Source: Bacteroidales bacterium | Lineage (GTDB): Bacteria > Bacteroidota > Bacteroidia > Bacteroidales > F082 | Assembly (NCBI GenBank): GCA_030683155.1 | Contig: JAUXMV010000011.1 | Coordinates: 1-63,519, forward strand | Length of the DNA: 63,519 bases | Reading direction: 5' to 3' | Translations under genes and position numbers: made by a program | The notes under the pieces: generated by a model | Database searches by the model: none | Seen by the model: the letters and a program-made list of their open reading frames with translations, nothing else | What the model was told of the DNA's origin: nothing | Shown: in pieces, positions 26,100 through 36,484 of the stretch | Numbering within the stretch: the stretch's first letter is position 1 | How the letters are laid out: every line of letters begins with the position of its first letter

Positions 26100-27239
26100 T
26101 TATTTCAATAAATCTCTGGAAACAATGATTTTTTGAATCTCAGAGGTGCCTTCATAAATCTGGGTGAGTTTTGCTTCGCGCATCAGGCGCTCCACATGGT
26201 ATTCCTTTACATAGCCATAACCACCATGAATCTGCACAGCCTCAGTTGTGACTTCCATTGCGATGTCGGCAGCATATTGTTTAGCCATAGCACTGGCAAT
26301 GCCGTAAGGTTTTCCCTGATCCTTCAGCCATGCAGCTTTCAGACACAGATTTCGTGCGTTTTCAATTTTTACTGCCATATCAGCCAGCTTGAAGGCAATA
26401 GCCTGATGATTGGCAATAACGGTTCCAAAAGCTTTGCGTTCTTTGGCATATGCAACAGATCTTTCAAGCGCACCCGATGCCAGTCCAAGCGCTTGTGCTG
26501 CAATGCCGATACGGCCACCTTCGAGCACTTTCATGGCAAAAGTGAAACCAAAACCCTCTTCACCAATGCGGTTTTCTTTCGGCACCTTTACGTCGTTGAA
26601 CATGACAGAATGTGTATCACTGCTGCGCATTCCCATCTTGTCTTCATGCGGTCCGATAGTTATGCCGGGGCTATTTTTTTCAACAATAAGCGCAGTGATT
26701 CCCTTGTGTTTTTTAGCCGGATTCGTTTGTGCAATCACAATATAGGTTGAAGCTGAATTTCCATTCGTAATCCAGTTTTTGGTGCCATTCACAAGATAGT
26801 AATCGCCTTTATCTTCGGCTGTTGTGCGTTGGCTTGTGGCATCGGAGCCCGCTTCAGGTTCAGAAAGCAGAAAAGCACCAATTTTCTCTCCTCTTGCCAA
26901 AGGTTTCAGATATTTCTCTTTTTGATCCTCATTGCAAAACTTTTCGAGTCCATAGCAAACCAAAGAGTTGTTTACCGAAACAATAACACTGGCAGAAGCA
27001 TCCACTTTGCTTAGCTCCTCAATGGCTAATACATAAGAGATGGTATCCATGCCTCCTCCATCATATTTCGGACTCACCATCATGCCCATAAAGCCAAGTT
27101 CGGCGAGGGCCTTAACGTGCTGAGCAGGAAATATGGCTTTATTATCCCGTTCGATTACATCCTTGATCAATTCACGCTGGGCATAGTCGCGCGCAGCCTG
27201 CTGTATCATTATTTGTTCTTCGGTAAATTCAAAGTTCAT
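26100..27239 (-). CDS. Acyl-CoA dehydrogenase (short-chain type)
   Basis: This is a 379-residue FAD flavoenzyme of the acyl-CoA dehydrogenase family, which introduces the trans-2 double bond in acyl-CoA. The signatures are GAFLLSEPEAGSDA, the TKNWITNG strand, GYGYVKEYHVERLMREAKLTQIYEGTSE in pieces, with catalytic Glu in YEGTS near the C-terminus (the butyryl-CoA dehydrogenase position). The length is normal. It lies at the 3' end of the leftward beta-oxidation cluster, separated by 83 bp. Confidence 0.92.
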   Translation of the reverse strand: MNFEFTEEQIMIQQAARDYAQRELIKDVIERDNKAIFPAQHVKALAELGFMGMMVSPKYDGGGMDTISYVLAIEELSKVDASASVIVSVNNSLVCYGLEKFCNEDQKEKYLKPLARGEKIGAFLLSEPEAGSDATSQRTTAEDKGDYYLVNGTKNWITNGNSASTYIVIAQTNPAKKHKGITALIVEKNSPGITIGPHEDKMGMRSSDTHSVMFNDVKVPKENRIGEEGFGFTFAMKVLEGGRIGIAAQALGLASGALERSVAYAKERKAFGTVIANHQAIAFKLADMAVKIENARNLCLKAAWLKDQGKPYGIASAMAKQYAADIAMEVTTEAVQIHGGYGYVKEYHVERLMREAKLTQIYEGTSEIQKIIVSRDLLK

Positions 27240-27321
27240 AGTATCAATGCGTTAAAACGGTATTCTATTAAATGTAATAATTTCAATGCTTCTCCACAAA
27301 TATAGACATTTCAATCGATTG

Positions 27322-28284
27322 TTAAGAATTATTCAGGCTTAATCCTGTAAGGTTTTTAAGGGCTTCTTCATAATCGAAGATTATTTCATTCAAAATACGT
27401 GAAGCCGGCCTTACACTATGAATAAGCGCAGCCACCTGACCGATTTCAAGTTCACCCTCTTCAGTATCGCCTTCAAACATTCCTTTTTTTGCGCGTCCAC
27501 GGCCAAGAAGTGCTTTCAAAGTGTCTGTATCAGCGCCTTTCATTTCTGCTTCCCGCACCTGCTCAAAAAATTTGTTTTTCAGCAAACGGACAGGTACTAG
27601 TTTTTTCATCATGAGGGCTGTTGCACCATCGCCGGCTTCTACAATCATTTTTTTGAAGGCCGGATGGGCCGAAGATTCCTCTGCAACAGCAAAAGCAGAA
27701 CCAATTTGTACGGCTTCAGCACCGAGGGCAAAAGCGGCCAGCATCTGTCTTCCGCTTGCAATACCACCGGCTGCAATGAGGGGTAAATCAACCAATTCAC
27801 GAATCATTGGAATAAGCGTCATGGTGGTAGTTTCTTCAAAACCATTGTGACCTCCTGCTTCAAAACCTTCCGCAACAATGGCATCAACGCCGGCTTCGGC
27901 AGCTTTAAGCGCAAACTTAGTGTTGGCGATAACATGCACTACTTTCAACCCGTTACTTTTCAGGATTGAGGTATATTTTGCCGGATTTCCTGCAGAGGTA
28001 AAAACGATGGGAACTTTCTCCCTGATAATGATTTCTATCAGTTCGTCTGTTTGCGGATAAAGCAGCGGAACATTTACAGCAAATGGTTTGATCGTTGCCG
28101 TTTTGCATTTGCGAATATGCTCTTCGAGTACATCAGGATACATGGAGCCTGCTCCTATAATGCCCAATCCACCGGCATTGCTCACGGCAGAAGCTAATTT
28201 CCAACCACTGCACCAGATCATTCCCGCCTGAATAATCGGAAACCTGATATCAAATAATGAGAGGATACGGTTGTTTGATTTCAT
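27322..28284 (-). CDS. Nitronate monooxygenase / FabK-like flavoprotein
   Basis: A 320-residue FMN TIM-barrel protein. The N-terminal FPIIQAGMIWCSGWKLASAVSNAGGLG, the GFEAGGHNGF loop and AAGGIASGRQMLAAFALGAEAVQIGSAF in pieces define the nitronate monooxygenase/enoyl-ACP reductase II group. I use ATG 28284 because it is closer to the usual start than ATG 28302. In this context a role in fatty-acid metabolism is possible, but the family assignment alone does not fix the substrate. Confidence 0.82.
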   Translation of the reverse strand: MKSNNRILSLFDIRFPIIQAGMIWCSGWKLASAVSNAGGLGIIGAGSMYPDVLEEHIRKCKTATIKPFAVNVPLLYPQTDELIEIIIREKVPIVFTSAGNPAKYTSILKSNGLKVVHVIANTKFALKAAEAGVDAIVAEGFEAGGHNGFEETTTMTLIPMIRELVDLPLIAAGGIASGRQMLAAFALGAEAVQIGSAFAVAEESSAHPAFKKMIVEAGDGATALMMKKLVPVRLLKNKFFEQVREAEMKGADTDTLKALLGRGRAKKGMFEGDTEEGELEIGQVAALIHSVRPASRILNEIIFDYEEALKNLTGLSLNNS

Positions 28285-28320
28285 TTGAAATGCTTTAAAC
28301 AAAGAGTGTTAAGATTATAA

Positions 28321-28364
28321 AAGTTGAAAGTCGGAAAAAATTCTATTCTCCCGACTTTCAACTT
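28321..28364 (-). terminator. Strong inverted repeat after the acyl-CoA ligase gene
   Basis: Perfect 14-bp arms, AAGTTGAAAGTCGG (28321-28334) and CCGACTTTCAACTT (28351-28364), lie just after the leftward ligase stop. On the minus strand the hairpin is followed by TTTTATAA, so it may work as a terminator or attenuator before the nitronate monooxygenase gene. Confidence 0.6.
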
Positions 28365-28379
28365 CATTATATTTCCGGG

Positions 28380-30200
28380 TTATTCTTTAAAGTCCGGATT
28401 TGGAGCTGGCGTTTGAAGGTGGCCATCGGCATCGGTATAGCCATAAATCCTGTCAAATAATATTTTGTATTTCTGCTTTACAATATTGCGCCTGAGTTTC
28501 AGGGTAGGCGAAAGTTCACCCGTTTCCGGCGTCCATTCAGTGCAAGTGAGCTCAAACTTCTTGAGTTGTTCATGTGGAGCCAGGCCCTCATTGATTCGGT
28601 CGACCTCCTGCTGATAACGGGCTACAACACGTTGATCCTTAATAAGGTCTTTGTTGTCGCGGAACTTTATATGATGCAGGTATGCCCATCCGTGCAAAAA
28701 ATGGAACGAAGGACAAACGATTGCTGCCGTGAATTTTTCGTCGGCACCAACCACCATCAGCTGTTCAATAAACTGTGATTCCTTGAACTTGTTTTCGATG
28801 ACCTGAGGTGCGACATATTTTCCGGTAGAAAGCTTAAAGATTTCCTTTTTCCTGTCAGTAATTTTAAGGATTTTCAGGTCTTGCAGCTCGCCGATATCGC
28901 CCGTATGGAACCAGCCATCAGCATCGATTACCTCAGCTGTTTTTTCAGGGTCTTTGTAATATCCCATCATCAGGCTCGGCCCTTTCATGAGAATTTCACC
29001 GTCTTCTGCAATTTTTACCTGCACATTATCCAGCACCGGCCCTACTGTACCAAAGCGCATATAAGGATAATCTGATTGATTTACTGCAATAACGGGCGAA
29101 GTTTCGGTGAGTCCGTAACCTTCCTGAATTGTAAGTCCGGCACAACAGAATACCCTTGCCAAACGTGGCTGAAGTGCTGCTCCACCTGAAATAATAACTT
29201 TAATATTTCCACCCAATGCAGCCTGCCATTTGCTATAAATGAGCTTGTTGGCAATTTTTCGTTTAGCTTCATAGAAAGCACCATTGGCGCGATTAAGTTC
29301 ATAGCGCAACCCAATATTAACAGCCCAGAAGAACAGTCCCTTCTTAATTCCGGTGAGTTCTTTACCTTTCAGAATTAATTTATCATACAATTTCTCAATT
29401 ACACGTGGAACAGCACTGAAACCATCCGGGTTCACTTCACGCAGATTATCACCAATCGTTTCGATGCTTTCGGCGTAATAAACTGAAACTCCCTGATGTT
29501 GTAAAAGATAGTTTACCATTCTTTCAAAAACATGGCAAAGTGGAAGGAAACTCAGGAAACGACCTGTATGATCGACAGGTAAAAGATGGAAGCTGGCTTT
29601 CACATTGGATAGAAAATTGTGATGGCTTAGCATAACGCCTTTCGAACGGCCTGTTGTTCCGGAGGTGTAAATAATCGAAACCAAATCTTCAGTTTTGATG
29701 CTGTCCCGAACCTGGCTCAATTGTTCCGATTTACCCATTTTCTCACCTAAAGCAGTAATTTCTCTCCAGTTGGGTGCGCCTGCAACCTCATCAATAGTAT
29801 AAACTTTTTCGATGTTTGGTGTAGATTTCGTTAAGGGCAGAATGCGTTCATACAAAACATCTGACGAAACGATCACAAGTTTTGCGTCGGAGTGAGATAA
29901 GATGTGCAGATACTCTTCGTCGCTGTTATTGGCATAAACAGGCACATGCACTGCACCTATCTGACTCATGCCCATATCGATGAAATTCCATTCAGGCCGG
30001 TTGTTGGAAATAGTAAAAATTTTATCTCCTTTATTAATCCCAAGCTCCAATAAGCCTTTGCTAAAGTCATCAACGTTTTTTCGGTAATCTGCCGTTGAGA
30101 ATTTTTCCCAAATCCCGTTGCGCTTTATTGCAAGCGCATCTTCTTTGGGATATTCTGCAAGCATTTTGCTCACAATGTCGAAAGTCCTCAGAATTTCCAT
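28380..30200 (-). CDS. Long-chain acyl-CoA synthetase (AMP-forming)
   Basis: The 606-residue ANL-superfamily enzyme activates fatty acids to acyl-CoA. The P-loop is IIYTSGTTGRSKGVMLSH, followed by GYGLTETSPVIAVNQ, the GWFHTGDIG motif and TDRKKEIFKLSTGKYV in the C-terminal subdomain. The length suits the long-chain FadD/FACL group of Bacteroidetes. It follows the hotdog protein gene by 24 bp, so it is part of the beta-oxidation transcript. Confidence 0.93.
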   Translation of the reverse strand: MEILRTFDIVSKMLAEYPKEDALAIKRNGIWEKFSTADYRKNVDDFSKGLLELGINKGDKIFTISNNRPEWNFIDMGMSQIGAVHVPVYANNSDEEYLHILSHSDAKLVIVSSDVLYERILPLTKSTPNIEKVYTIDEVAGAPNWREITALGEKMGKSEQLSQVRDSIKTEDLVSIIYTSGTTGRSKGVMLSHHNFLSNVKASFHLLPVDHTGRFLSFLPLCHVFERMVNYLLQHQGVSVYYAESIETIGDNLREVNPDGFSAVPRVIEKLYDKLILKGKELTGIKKGLFFWAVNIGLRYELNRANGAFYEAKRKIANKLIYSKWQAALGGNIKVIISGGAALQPRLARVFCCAGLTIQEGYGLTETSPVIAVNQSDYPYMRFGTVGPVLDNVQVKIAEDGEILMKGPSLMMGYYKDPEKTAEVIDADGWFHTGDIGELQDLKILKITDRKKEIFKLSTGKYVAPQVIENKFKESQFIEQLMVVGADEKFTAAIVCPSFHFLHGWAYLHHIKFRDNKDLIKDQRVVARYQQEVDRINEGLAPHEQLKKFELTCTEWTPETGELSPTLKLRRNIVKQKYKILFDRIYGYTDADGHLQTPAPNPDFKE

Positions 30201-30224
30201 ACTTAATTTGTTTTAGTGAATGAA

Positions 30225-30731
30225 TTATTGTTTGCGTTTAAAAGTCCAGGTAAACCAAAATCTGGCAACGAGATTTCCATCATCATCTAACCCATCAGTT
30301 GCAACCACCACTGTGCGACCCTCATTTCCTTTGACACATTGAAGCACTGCCTCAGCTATTGTATCGCCATCCGTGCTTTTGAAGCGGATACGTGTTTTAG
30401 CCTTTTTGATAAATTCTGCTTTCATCTCCAAAACCAACATTGACACAGGAACGGGAGAACGACTCACCGCATCCATCGCAAGCAATCCGGAGGAAAGTTC
30501 TGCTGCCATGCTTAAAGGCGCGAAATATACTGAGTGAAAAGGGTTTTTATTGATAAATTTATATGGAACAGAAACTTCAGATATGCTACCATTAAACTGC
30601 TCAACACGCAAACCTGCCACCAAAGCAAGTGGGAGTTTTTGCATCAGGTAAAGTTTGAATTTCAATGGGCTTGCAACAAGCTGACCAACCAATGAAGTTT
30701 TTTTCAGATGCAATTCCTTTGTGTTTTCCAT
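30225..30731 (-). CDS. DUF4442 hotdog-fold (thioesterase-like) protein
   Basis: The 168-residue protein matches DUF4442, a hotdog-fold family related to acyl-CoA thioesterases: VPYKFINKNPFHSVYFAPLSMAAELSSGLLA in pieces, where the Asn-Pro-x-x-S-V-Y segment holds the fold's central helix start. It lies between fadE and the acyl-CoA ligase in the same direction. A role in cleaving acyl-CoA is likely from context, not shown by sequence. Confidence 0.75.
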   Translation of the reverse strand: MENTKELHLKKTSLVGQLVASPLKFKLYLMQKLPLALVAGLRVEQFNGSISEVSVPYKFINKNPFHSVYFAPLSMAAELSSGLLAMDAVSRSPVPVSMLVLEMKAEFIKKAKTRIRFKSTDGDTIAEAVLQCVKGNEGRTVVVATDGLDDDGNLVARFWFTWTFKRKQ

Positions 30732-30989
30732 GATGAATCAAACGCTTTGTTACCTGATTAAAATACTGATATAATGCTTTTTGTGTTAATATTATAACAG
30801 CCGAAATTTTGTTCTCAGGTAAAAATAAGTCAAAAAAATGAATATGCAAACTTCTACATATGTTTTTTTTCAAATCTCTGAACTTCCGTAAAAGTAGTGC
30901 TCAAAAAGTCGCAAATTATTCTGGAAATGACTTTGAAAACAATTGGTCTTACCTTCCCTGACAAGACCAATTGTATAGTTGTATTTCAA

Positions 30990-32774
30990 TCAGAAACAAT
31001 ATTTTGCCTCAGCAATAATTTCGGCTGCTATGCGGCGGCGAGCCTCTACAGGATTGATATTATCGGTTTTCGTGAAGCGTTTCATGCCCATCAGCATGGC
31101 TTGCCGTTCATCAGATTTTGCAAAAGCATTCACTGCATCAACACCCTGTTTGTTGATCTTTGAGGCCACATCGTAGAAGTAAACATTTGCGATATCCTTG
31201 AGTAAGTCCAGTTTTGAAGCCTCAATCTTATTCGCTTGTTTTTCGATGCGCAGCAAGAGTGATTCGGCGGCATAAGTGAAAATCACCATATCGGCCAGAT
31301 TCAGCATAATTTCCTGCTCATCGGCAAATTTATCCATGAAGGTTTGAACAGCAGCTCCGGCAACCATCAGAATGGCTTTTTTGAAATTGACAATCATTTT
31401 CTTTTTGCCTTCAAAATAATCCGTAGAAGTTGAGCCAAATTCAGGAATTCCCATCAGCTCTTTGGCTACTGCCATAGCGGGAGTAAGCAGATCAAGTTCA
31501 CCCTTCATCGCGCGTTTGAGCATCTCGCCTACAATCACCATTCGGTTGATTTCGTTGGTTCCTTCAAAAATCCGGTTGATGCGCGAATCGCGGTAAGCAC
31601 GTTCAACCGGTGTTTCGGCTGAATAGCCCATGCCTCCATAAATCTGTACACCTTCATCCACCACAAAATCAAGTACTTCGGAGCCATAGACTTTGGCAAT
31701 TGAGGCCTCAATCGCATACTGCCGCATGGCTTCAACAGAAGCCAAACCTTTGTCCATGCCATCAGCAACAAGTGCCTTTGTAACATCATCGATGTTTTGG
31801 CTTGCCCTGTAAGTTAAAGCTTCTGAGGCATAAGTGCGGATTGCCATTTCAGCGAGCTTTTGTTTTATGGCTCCAAAATTTGAAATCGGCTGACCAAACT
31901 GCTTGCGTTCGTTGGCAAAGACAGTTGAATGTGCAATTACACCTTTGCATGCTCCCACTGTTGCACCTGACAGCTTGATACGGCCAAGATTTAAAATATT
32001 GAGCGCAATCTTGAAACCACCATTGCGCTCTCCCAGAAGATTTTCTGCAGGCACTTTTACATCTTCAAAATAAATCTGAACGGTGGATGAACCTTTTATT
32101 CCCATCTTTTCTTCATCAGGGCCAAGCGTGATGCCAGGCGTATTGGTTTCAACAATAAAAGCACTTAGATTTTTATCGTCTCCGACTTTTGCGAAAACAA
32201 TCAAAAGATCAGCGACACCACCATTGGTAATCCAGATTTTAACACCGTTGAGGGTGTAGTAACTTCCATCTTCGCTCAATATCGCCCTTGATTTACCTGA
32301 GTTGGCATCGGAGCCTGCCTCTGCCTCTGTAAGGCAATAAGCACCAATGAATTCACCGCTGCCAAGTTTAGGAATATACTTTTGTTTTTGTGCTTCAGTT
32401 CCATAATACAAAATTGGCAAGGTGCCAATGCCTGTGTGAGCCGCGAAAGCAACAGCAAAACTGAAGCCTTTTCCCATCTCCTCTGTTGTGAGCATTGAAG
32501 TGACAAAATTCTGGCCGAAGCCTTCATATTCCTCCGGGATTGAAATAGCAAGCAATCCAAGTGCTCCGGCTTCTTTGAGCAATTTCGTCAACAAAGCACG
32601 GTCATGCTTTTCGAGCTGATCCATTTGAGGCAGCACCTGTGATTCGGTAAACTCACGACAGCTTTGAGCCATCATTCTTTGCTCTTCAGTAAATTCTTCA
32701 GGGATAAAAATATCCGCAGCGGGCGTTTCCTTCACTAAAAATTCGCCCCCTTTTAGCATTTGTTTTTCTGACAT
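30990..32774 (-). CDS. fadE: Acyl-CoA dehydrogenase, FadE type (long form)
   Basis: The 594-residue protein has the acyl-CoA dehydrogenase core (about 25-410) with GAYCLTEAEAGSDA, GVKIWITNG and catalytic Glu in RIFEGTNEINR, followed by about 180 helical residues as in VLCAD/ACAD9. The length equals that of Bacillus FadE as I recall it, and the order with fadN and fadA is the same as in that operon. It catalyses the first step of beta-oxidation on longer chains. The electron acceptor should be ETF, but no ETF genes are in the window. Confidence 0.92.
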   Translation of the reverse strand: MSEKQMLKGGEFLVKETPAADIFIPEEFTEEQRMMAQSCREFTESQVLPQMDQLEKHDRALLTKLLKEAGALGLLAISIPEEYEGFGQNFVTSMLTTEEMGKGFSFAVAFAAHTGIGTLPILYYGTEAQKQKYIPKLGSGEFIGAYCLTEAEAGSDANSGKSRAILSEDGSYYTLNGVKIWITNGGVADLLIVFAKVGDDKNLSAFIVETNTPGITLGPDEEKMGIKGSSTVQIYFEDVKVPAENLLGERNGGFKIALNILNLGRIKLSGATVGACKGVIAHSTVFANERKQFGQPISNFGAIKQKLAEMAIRTYASEALTYRASQNIDDVTKALVADGMDKGLASVEAMRQYAIEASIAKVYGSEVLDFVVDEGVQIYGGMGYSAETPVERAYRDSRINRIFEGTNEINRMVIVGEMLKRAMKGELDLLTPAMAVAKELMGIPEFGSTSTDYFEGKKKMIVNFKKAILMVAGAAVQTFMDKFADEQEIMLNLADMVIFTYAAESLLLRIEKQANKIEASKLDLLKDIANVYFYDVASKINKQGVDAVNAFAKSDERQAMLMGMKRFTKTDNINPVEARRRIAAEIIAEAKYCF

Positions 32775-32870
32775 GTTTTATTAGGTTTTAAGTTTATTTT
32801 TAAATTTGAAAAAATGAGATTTAAATGATTGATATGGAATGTTTTGCAATCAATCAAATATCAAGTATTC

Positions 32871-34043
32871 CTATAACATTTCGAAAATACCTGCGGCACC
32901 CTGTCCTGTACCGATGCACATCGTCACCATGCCATATTTTTGCTGACGACGCTTTAGTTCATGCAGTATTTGCACGGTGAGTTTTGCTCCGGTGGCTCCA
33001 AGGGGATGACCCAAAGCAATGGCACCGCCGTTCACATTCACCTTTTCGGGGTCGATGCCTAATTCACGGATAACTGCAATTGACTGTGAAGCAAAGGCTT
33101 CATTGAGTTCAATCAGATCAATGTTTTCCAGACTCATTCCGCTATGCTTTAACACTTTAGGAATAGCTGCAATTGGGCCAATTCCCATCTTATATGGTTC
33201 AACACCGGCTACCTGATAATCGACCAGCCGGGCAATGGGCTGCAGATTGTATTGCTTGAGCATTTTTTCAGACACCACAAGCACAAAAGCGGCTCCATCC
33301 GACATCTGTGATGAGTTTCCGGCAGTGGAAAGACCATCGGCAGCAAAGGCCGGTTTGAGTTTTGAAAGGGCTTCCAGACTTGTACCCCGGCGCGGTCCTT
33401 CATCCGTTTCGAAGATAATTTCGCGTGATTCCAGTTTGTCGTTCTTCACATACTTTTCCTGCACTTTGATTGGCACGATTTCATCTTTAAATTTACCTGC
33501 ATCCTGCGCTGCAATGGCTTTATCCATTGATTTCAGCGCAAACTCATCTTGTTCGATTCTGGTTATTTTGTACTCCTTTGAAACCATTTCAGAGGTGAGT
33601 CCCATTCCAAGATACCATTTAGGGTGTTTCATTGCAATTTCAGGATTGGGTACCTGACGCCAGCCCCCCATTGAAATCATTGACATGGTTTCGGCGCCAC
33701 CTGCAACGATCATATCGGCCAGACCTGAGGTGATTTTTGCTGAGGCAATGGCAATAGATTCGAGGCCCGAGGCACAATAACGATTGATTGTTGATCCGGG
33801 GACCTCAATCGTGTTCATCGACATAAGTGAAAGAAGGCGCCCCATATTAAAGCCGGTTTCAGCTTCGGGGAAAGCGTTTCCAACAACCACATCGTCAATT
33901 AATGCGTGGTCAATCTGCGGAAAATCAGCCATCAGTTTTTTTATGACTTCGGCTGCTATGTCGTCAGGCCGTGTGAAACGGAGGCTTCCGCGTGGTGCTT
34001 TTCCTATTGCGGATCGGTATCCGCCTACTATATATGCATTCAT
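32871..34043 (-). CDS. fadA: Acetyl-CoA C-acyltransferase (thiolase)
   Basis: This is a 390-residue thiolase. The nucleophile Cys is in [12 protein letters not shown] (near residue 88), the catalytic His in [16 protein letters not shown], and the second Cys in [13 protein letters not shown]. It cleaves 3-ketoacyl-CoA, the last step of beta-oxidation. The start ATG at 34043 is 28 bp after the fadN stop, consistent with one transcript. Confidence 0.95.
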   Translation of the reverse strand: MNAYIVGGYRSAIGKAPRGSLRFTRPDDIAAEVIKKLMADFPQIDHALIDDVVVGNAFPEAETGFNMGRLLSLMSMNTIEVPGSTINRYCASGLESIAIASAKITSGLADMIVAGGAETMSMISMGGWRQVPNPEIAMKHPKWYLGMGLTSEMVSKEYKITRIEQDEFALKSMDKAIAAQDAGKFKDEIVPIKVQEKYVKNDKLESREIIFETDEGPRRGTSLEALSKLKPAFAADGLSTAGNSSQMSDGAAFVLVVSEKMLKQYNLQPIARLVDYQVAGVEPYKMGIGPIAAIPKVLKHSGMSLENIDLIELNEAFASQSIAVIRELGIDPEKVNVNGGAIALGHPLGATGAKLTVQILHELKRRQQKYGMVTMCIGTGQGAAGIFEML

Positions 34044-34071
34044 TTTTTCTGTATTTCGTTCAAGGTTTGTA

Positions 34072-36474
34072 TTAATTGCGGATTATTTTTCCGGATACAA
34101 TGAGTCCCTGCATCCTTTCAAGAGTTTTGCGCTGCATACACAAATCAAGGAAAGCTTTGCGCTCAAGATTGAGAAGGTATTGCTCAGAAACCTCCGTCAA
34201 AGGCTGTGAAATATCGCCTCCGGCCATCACATAACCAAGTTTTTCTGCAATAAGCTGGTCATGTTCGCTCATATAATTGGCTGTCGTAAAACCGTCTGCG
34301 CCAACATAAACAAGTCCGAGTGCTTCACGTCCCAAAACCTTAATATCCTTGCGCGGAGAAGGTTTTGTGTATCCTTTTTCAACCATGTTAAGCGCAACTT
34401 TTTTCGCATAAGCCAGTTGATGGGCGCGGCTCACGATCACTTCATCCACACCTTGACGGAGATAACCCAGATCGAAAGCTTCATAGGCAGAGGTGGAAAC
34501 TTTTGCTTGTCCGATGCTGAGATAACGTTGCAAAAATGCATTGGTTCTTACATCTCCTTCTTTAAGTTCGTCGGAAAGGCGCAAAGCAAACTCTTTTACG
34601 CCACCACCCCCGGGAATCAAACCAACACCAAATTCAACCAGACCCATATAGGTTTCGGCGTGTGCAATCACTTTGTCGGCATGCATGCAAACTTCACAAC
34701 CTCCGCCCAAAGTCATTCCATGCGGTGCTGCAATCACAGGGATGGACGAATAGCGAAGACGCATGGTGGTTTTCTGAAACCATTGAACAGCCATATCCAA
34801 TTCTTCAAATTCCTGCTCGATCGCAAACATATAAATCATGCCTACATTGGCTCCGGCTGAAAAATGCTCTCCTTCATTGGAAATAACCAGGGCTTTGTAA
34901 CTGGTTTCTGCCATGTCAAGAGCCTTGTTCAAGCCCTCAAGCGCTCCTTGTCCGATGGTATTCATTTTGGTATGAAATTCAATGTTCAGAACGCCATCAC
35001 CAATGTCGAAGATGGTCGTGTCATTGTTTTCCCAAAGCACTTTTGTTGAACGAAGCAAGGCCAGCGAAAGCGTTTTTTCCTGTCCCGGAATTATTTTATA
35101 GGCCTTGCTTTGAAGGTCATAAAAATATTTTCGGCCATCTTCAATTTTGTAAAATGATTTGATTCCGGCAGCAAGCATCTCATAAACCCACAAAGCCGGT
35201 TTCTTGCCCGCCTCTTCCATGGCGCTCACTGTTGGCTCAACACCAACGGCATCCCATGTCTGAAAAGGCCCGAGTTTCCAGCCAAAACCGGCATTCAGCG
35301 CATCATCAACTTTATAAATTTCATCGGAGATTTCGGGGATGCGGTTTGAGACAAACTGAAACAAGCTATAGAAGGAGCTTTTGTAAAAAGCACCCGATTT
35401 ACTTTTGTCAGCCATGAGTAAAGGCATTCTTGAAGCAATATCATCGATGCCTTTTGTGATGTCGAAAACAGAAAGTTTCGGCTTTGGCGTTTCAACATAT
35501 TCCATTGCATTAAAATCGAGTGAAAGAAATTTCTTCTCACCATTTTCAACAACTTTTTTGAAAAAGCCTTGTTTGGTTTTCTCACCCAACCATTTGTTTT
35601 CAAGCATTTTATTCAGATAATCCGGAATGCGAAAAGCCTCTTTGGCTTCGTCATCGGTAGAATCCTGTATGTTTTTGGCCACATGCACCAAGGTGTCGAG
35701 ACCAACAATGTCTGCTGTACGGAAAGTAGCTGATTTGGCGCGACCAATAATAGGACCGGTCAACTTATCGATCTCGGGTATCGTAAGACCGAAAGTGTGC
35801 AGATTATTGAAAAGTTCCATAATGGAAAAAGTGCCGACTCTGTTGGCAATGAATGCTGGAGTGTCTTTAGCCAGAACAGTCGTTTTGCCTAAGTACCTTG
35901 AGGCATAATCAGCAAGGAATTCAATGACATCTGTTGAAGTTTCGCTTGTTGGAATAATTTCAAAAAGCTGCAGGTACCGCGGTGGATTAAAAAAGTGTGT
36001 TCCGCAGAAGTGCTTTTTGAAGTCATCGCTGCGGCCTTCAATCATTTTCTGAACCGAAATTCCTGAAGTGTTTGAGGTAACAAGCGCGCCTGGTTTTCGG
36101 AATTTATCTACTTTCTCGAAAACCTGTTGTTTGATATCGAGTCGTTCTACCACAACTTCTATCACCCAGTCGCAATCCTTTATTTTAGGCAGATCGTCAT
36201 CGAAATTGCCTGTGCTGATGCGTTGAGCGAAAGATGCTTTGTAAATCGGCGATGGTTTCGACTTCAAGGCTGTTGCAAGGGCGCTATCAACAATGCGGTT
36301 TCTTACAGCCTTGTCGTTCAGGCTTAGCCCTTTGGCTTTTTCTTCCTCGTTGAGTTCGCGTGGCACAATATCGATGAGCAACACCTCTGTTCCGATATTG
36401 GCAAAATGACATGCAATGCCCGAACCCATCACTCCTGAGCCCAGCACCGCTACTTTATTGATTCTTCTTACCAT
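34072..36474 (-). CDS. fadN: 3-hydroxyacyl-CoA dehydrogenase / enoyl-CoA hydratase (FadN type)
   Basis: This is an 800-residue bifunctional enzyme. The N-terminal NAD-binding part starts VAVLGSGVMGSGIACHFAN, then HFFNPPRYLQLFEIIPT and two 3HCDH C-terminal repeats (about 190-440). The enoyl-CoA hydratase part is at the C-terminus (about 500-720) with the oxyanion pattern HFSAGANVGM and GLIPGGGGVKE. This order, dehydrogenase first, is FadN-like and the reverse of E. coli FadB. I use ATG 36474; the extra 17 residues from 36525 have no family match. Confidence 0.92.
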   Translation of the reverse strand: MVRRINKVAVLGSGVMGSGIACHFANIGTEVLLIDIVPRELNEEEKAKGLSLNDKAVRNRIVDSALATALKSKPSPIYKASFAQRISTGNFDDDLPKIKDCDWVIEVVVERLDIKQQVFEKVDKFRKPGALVTSNTSGISVQKMIEGRSDDFKKHFCGTHFFNPPRYLQLFEIIPTSETSTDVIEFLADYASRYLGKTTVLAKDTPAFIANRVGTFSIMELFNNLHTFGLTIPEIDKLTGPIIGRAKSATFRTADIVGLDTLVHVAKNIQDSTDDEAKEAFRIPDYLNKMLENKWLGEKTKQGFFKKVVENGEKKFLSLDFNAMEYVETPKPKLSVFDITKGIDDIASRMPLLMADKSKSGAFYKSSFYSLFQFVSNRIPEISDEIYKVDDALNAGFGWKLGPFQTWDAVGVEPTVSAMEEAGKKPALWVYEMLAAGIKSFYKIEDGRKYFYDLQSKAYKIIPGQEKTLSLALLRSTKVLWENNDTTIFDIGDGVLNIEFHTKMNTIGQGALEGLNKALDMAETSYKALVISNEGEHFSAGANVGMIYMFAIEQEFEELDMAVQWFQKTTMRLRYSSIPVIAAPHGMTLGGGCEVCMHADKVIAHAETYMGLVEFGVGLIPGGGGVKEFALRLSDELKEGDVRTNAFLQRYLSIGQAKVSTSAYEAFDLGYLRQGVDEVIVSRAHQLAYAKKVALNMVEKGYTKPSPRKDIKVLGREALGLVYVGADGFTTANYMSEHDQLIAEKLGYVMAGGDISQPLTEVSEQYLLNLERKAFLDLCMQRKTLERMQGLIVSGKIIRN

Positions 36475-36484
36475 ATTAATTATG

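Noticed and set aside
26133-26750. 205-codon open frame on the + strand
   Set aside because: It is fully antisense to the acyl-CoA dehydrogenase gene, which has all catalytic motifs.
33784-34209. 141-codon open frame opposite the thiolase and fadN genes
   Set aside because: It is antisense to two well-supported enzymes and has no domain features; it is a shadow of their codon use.
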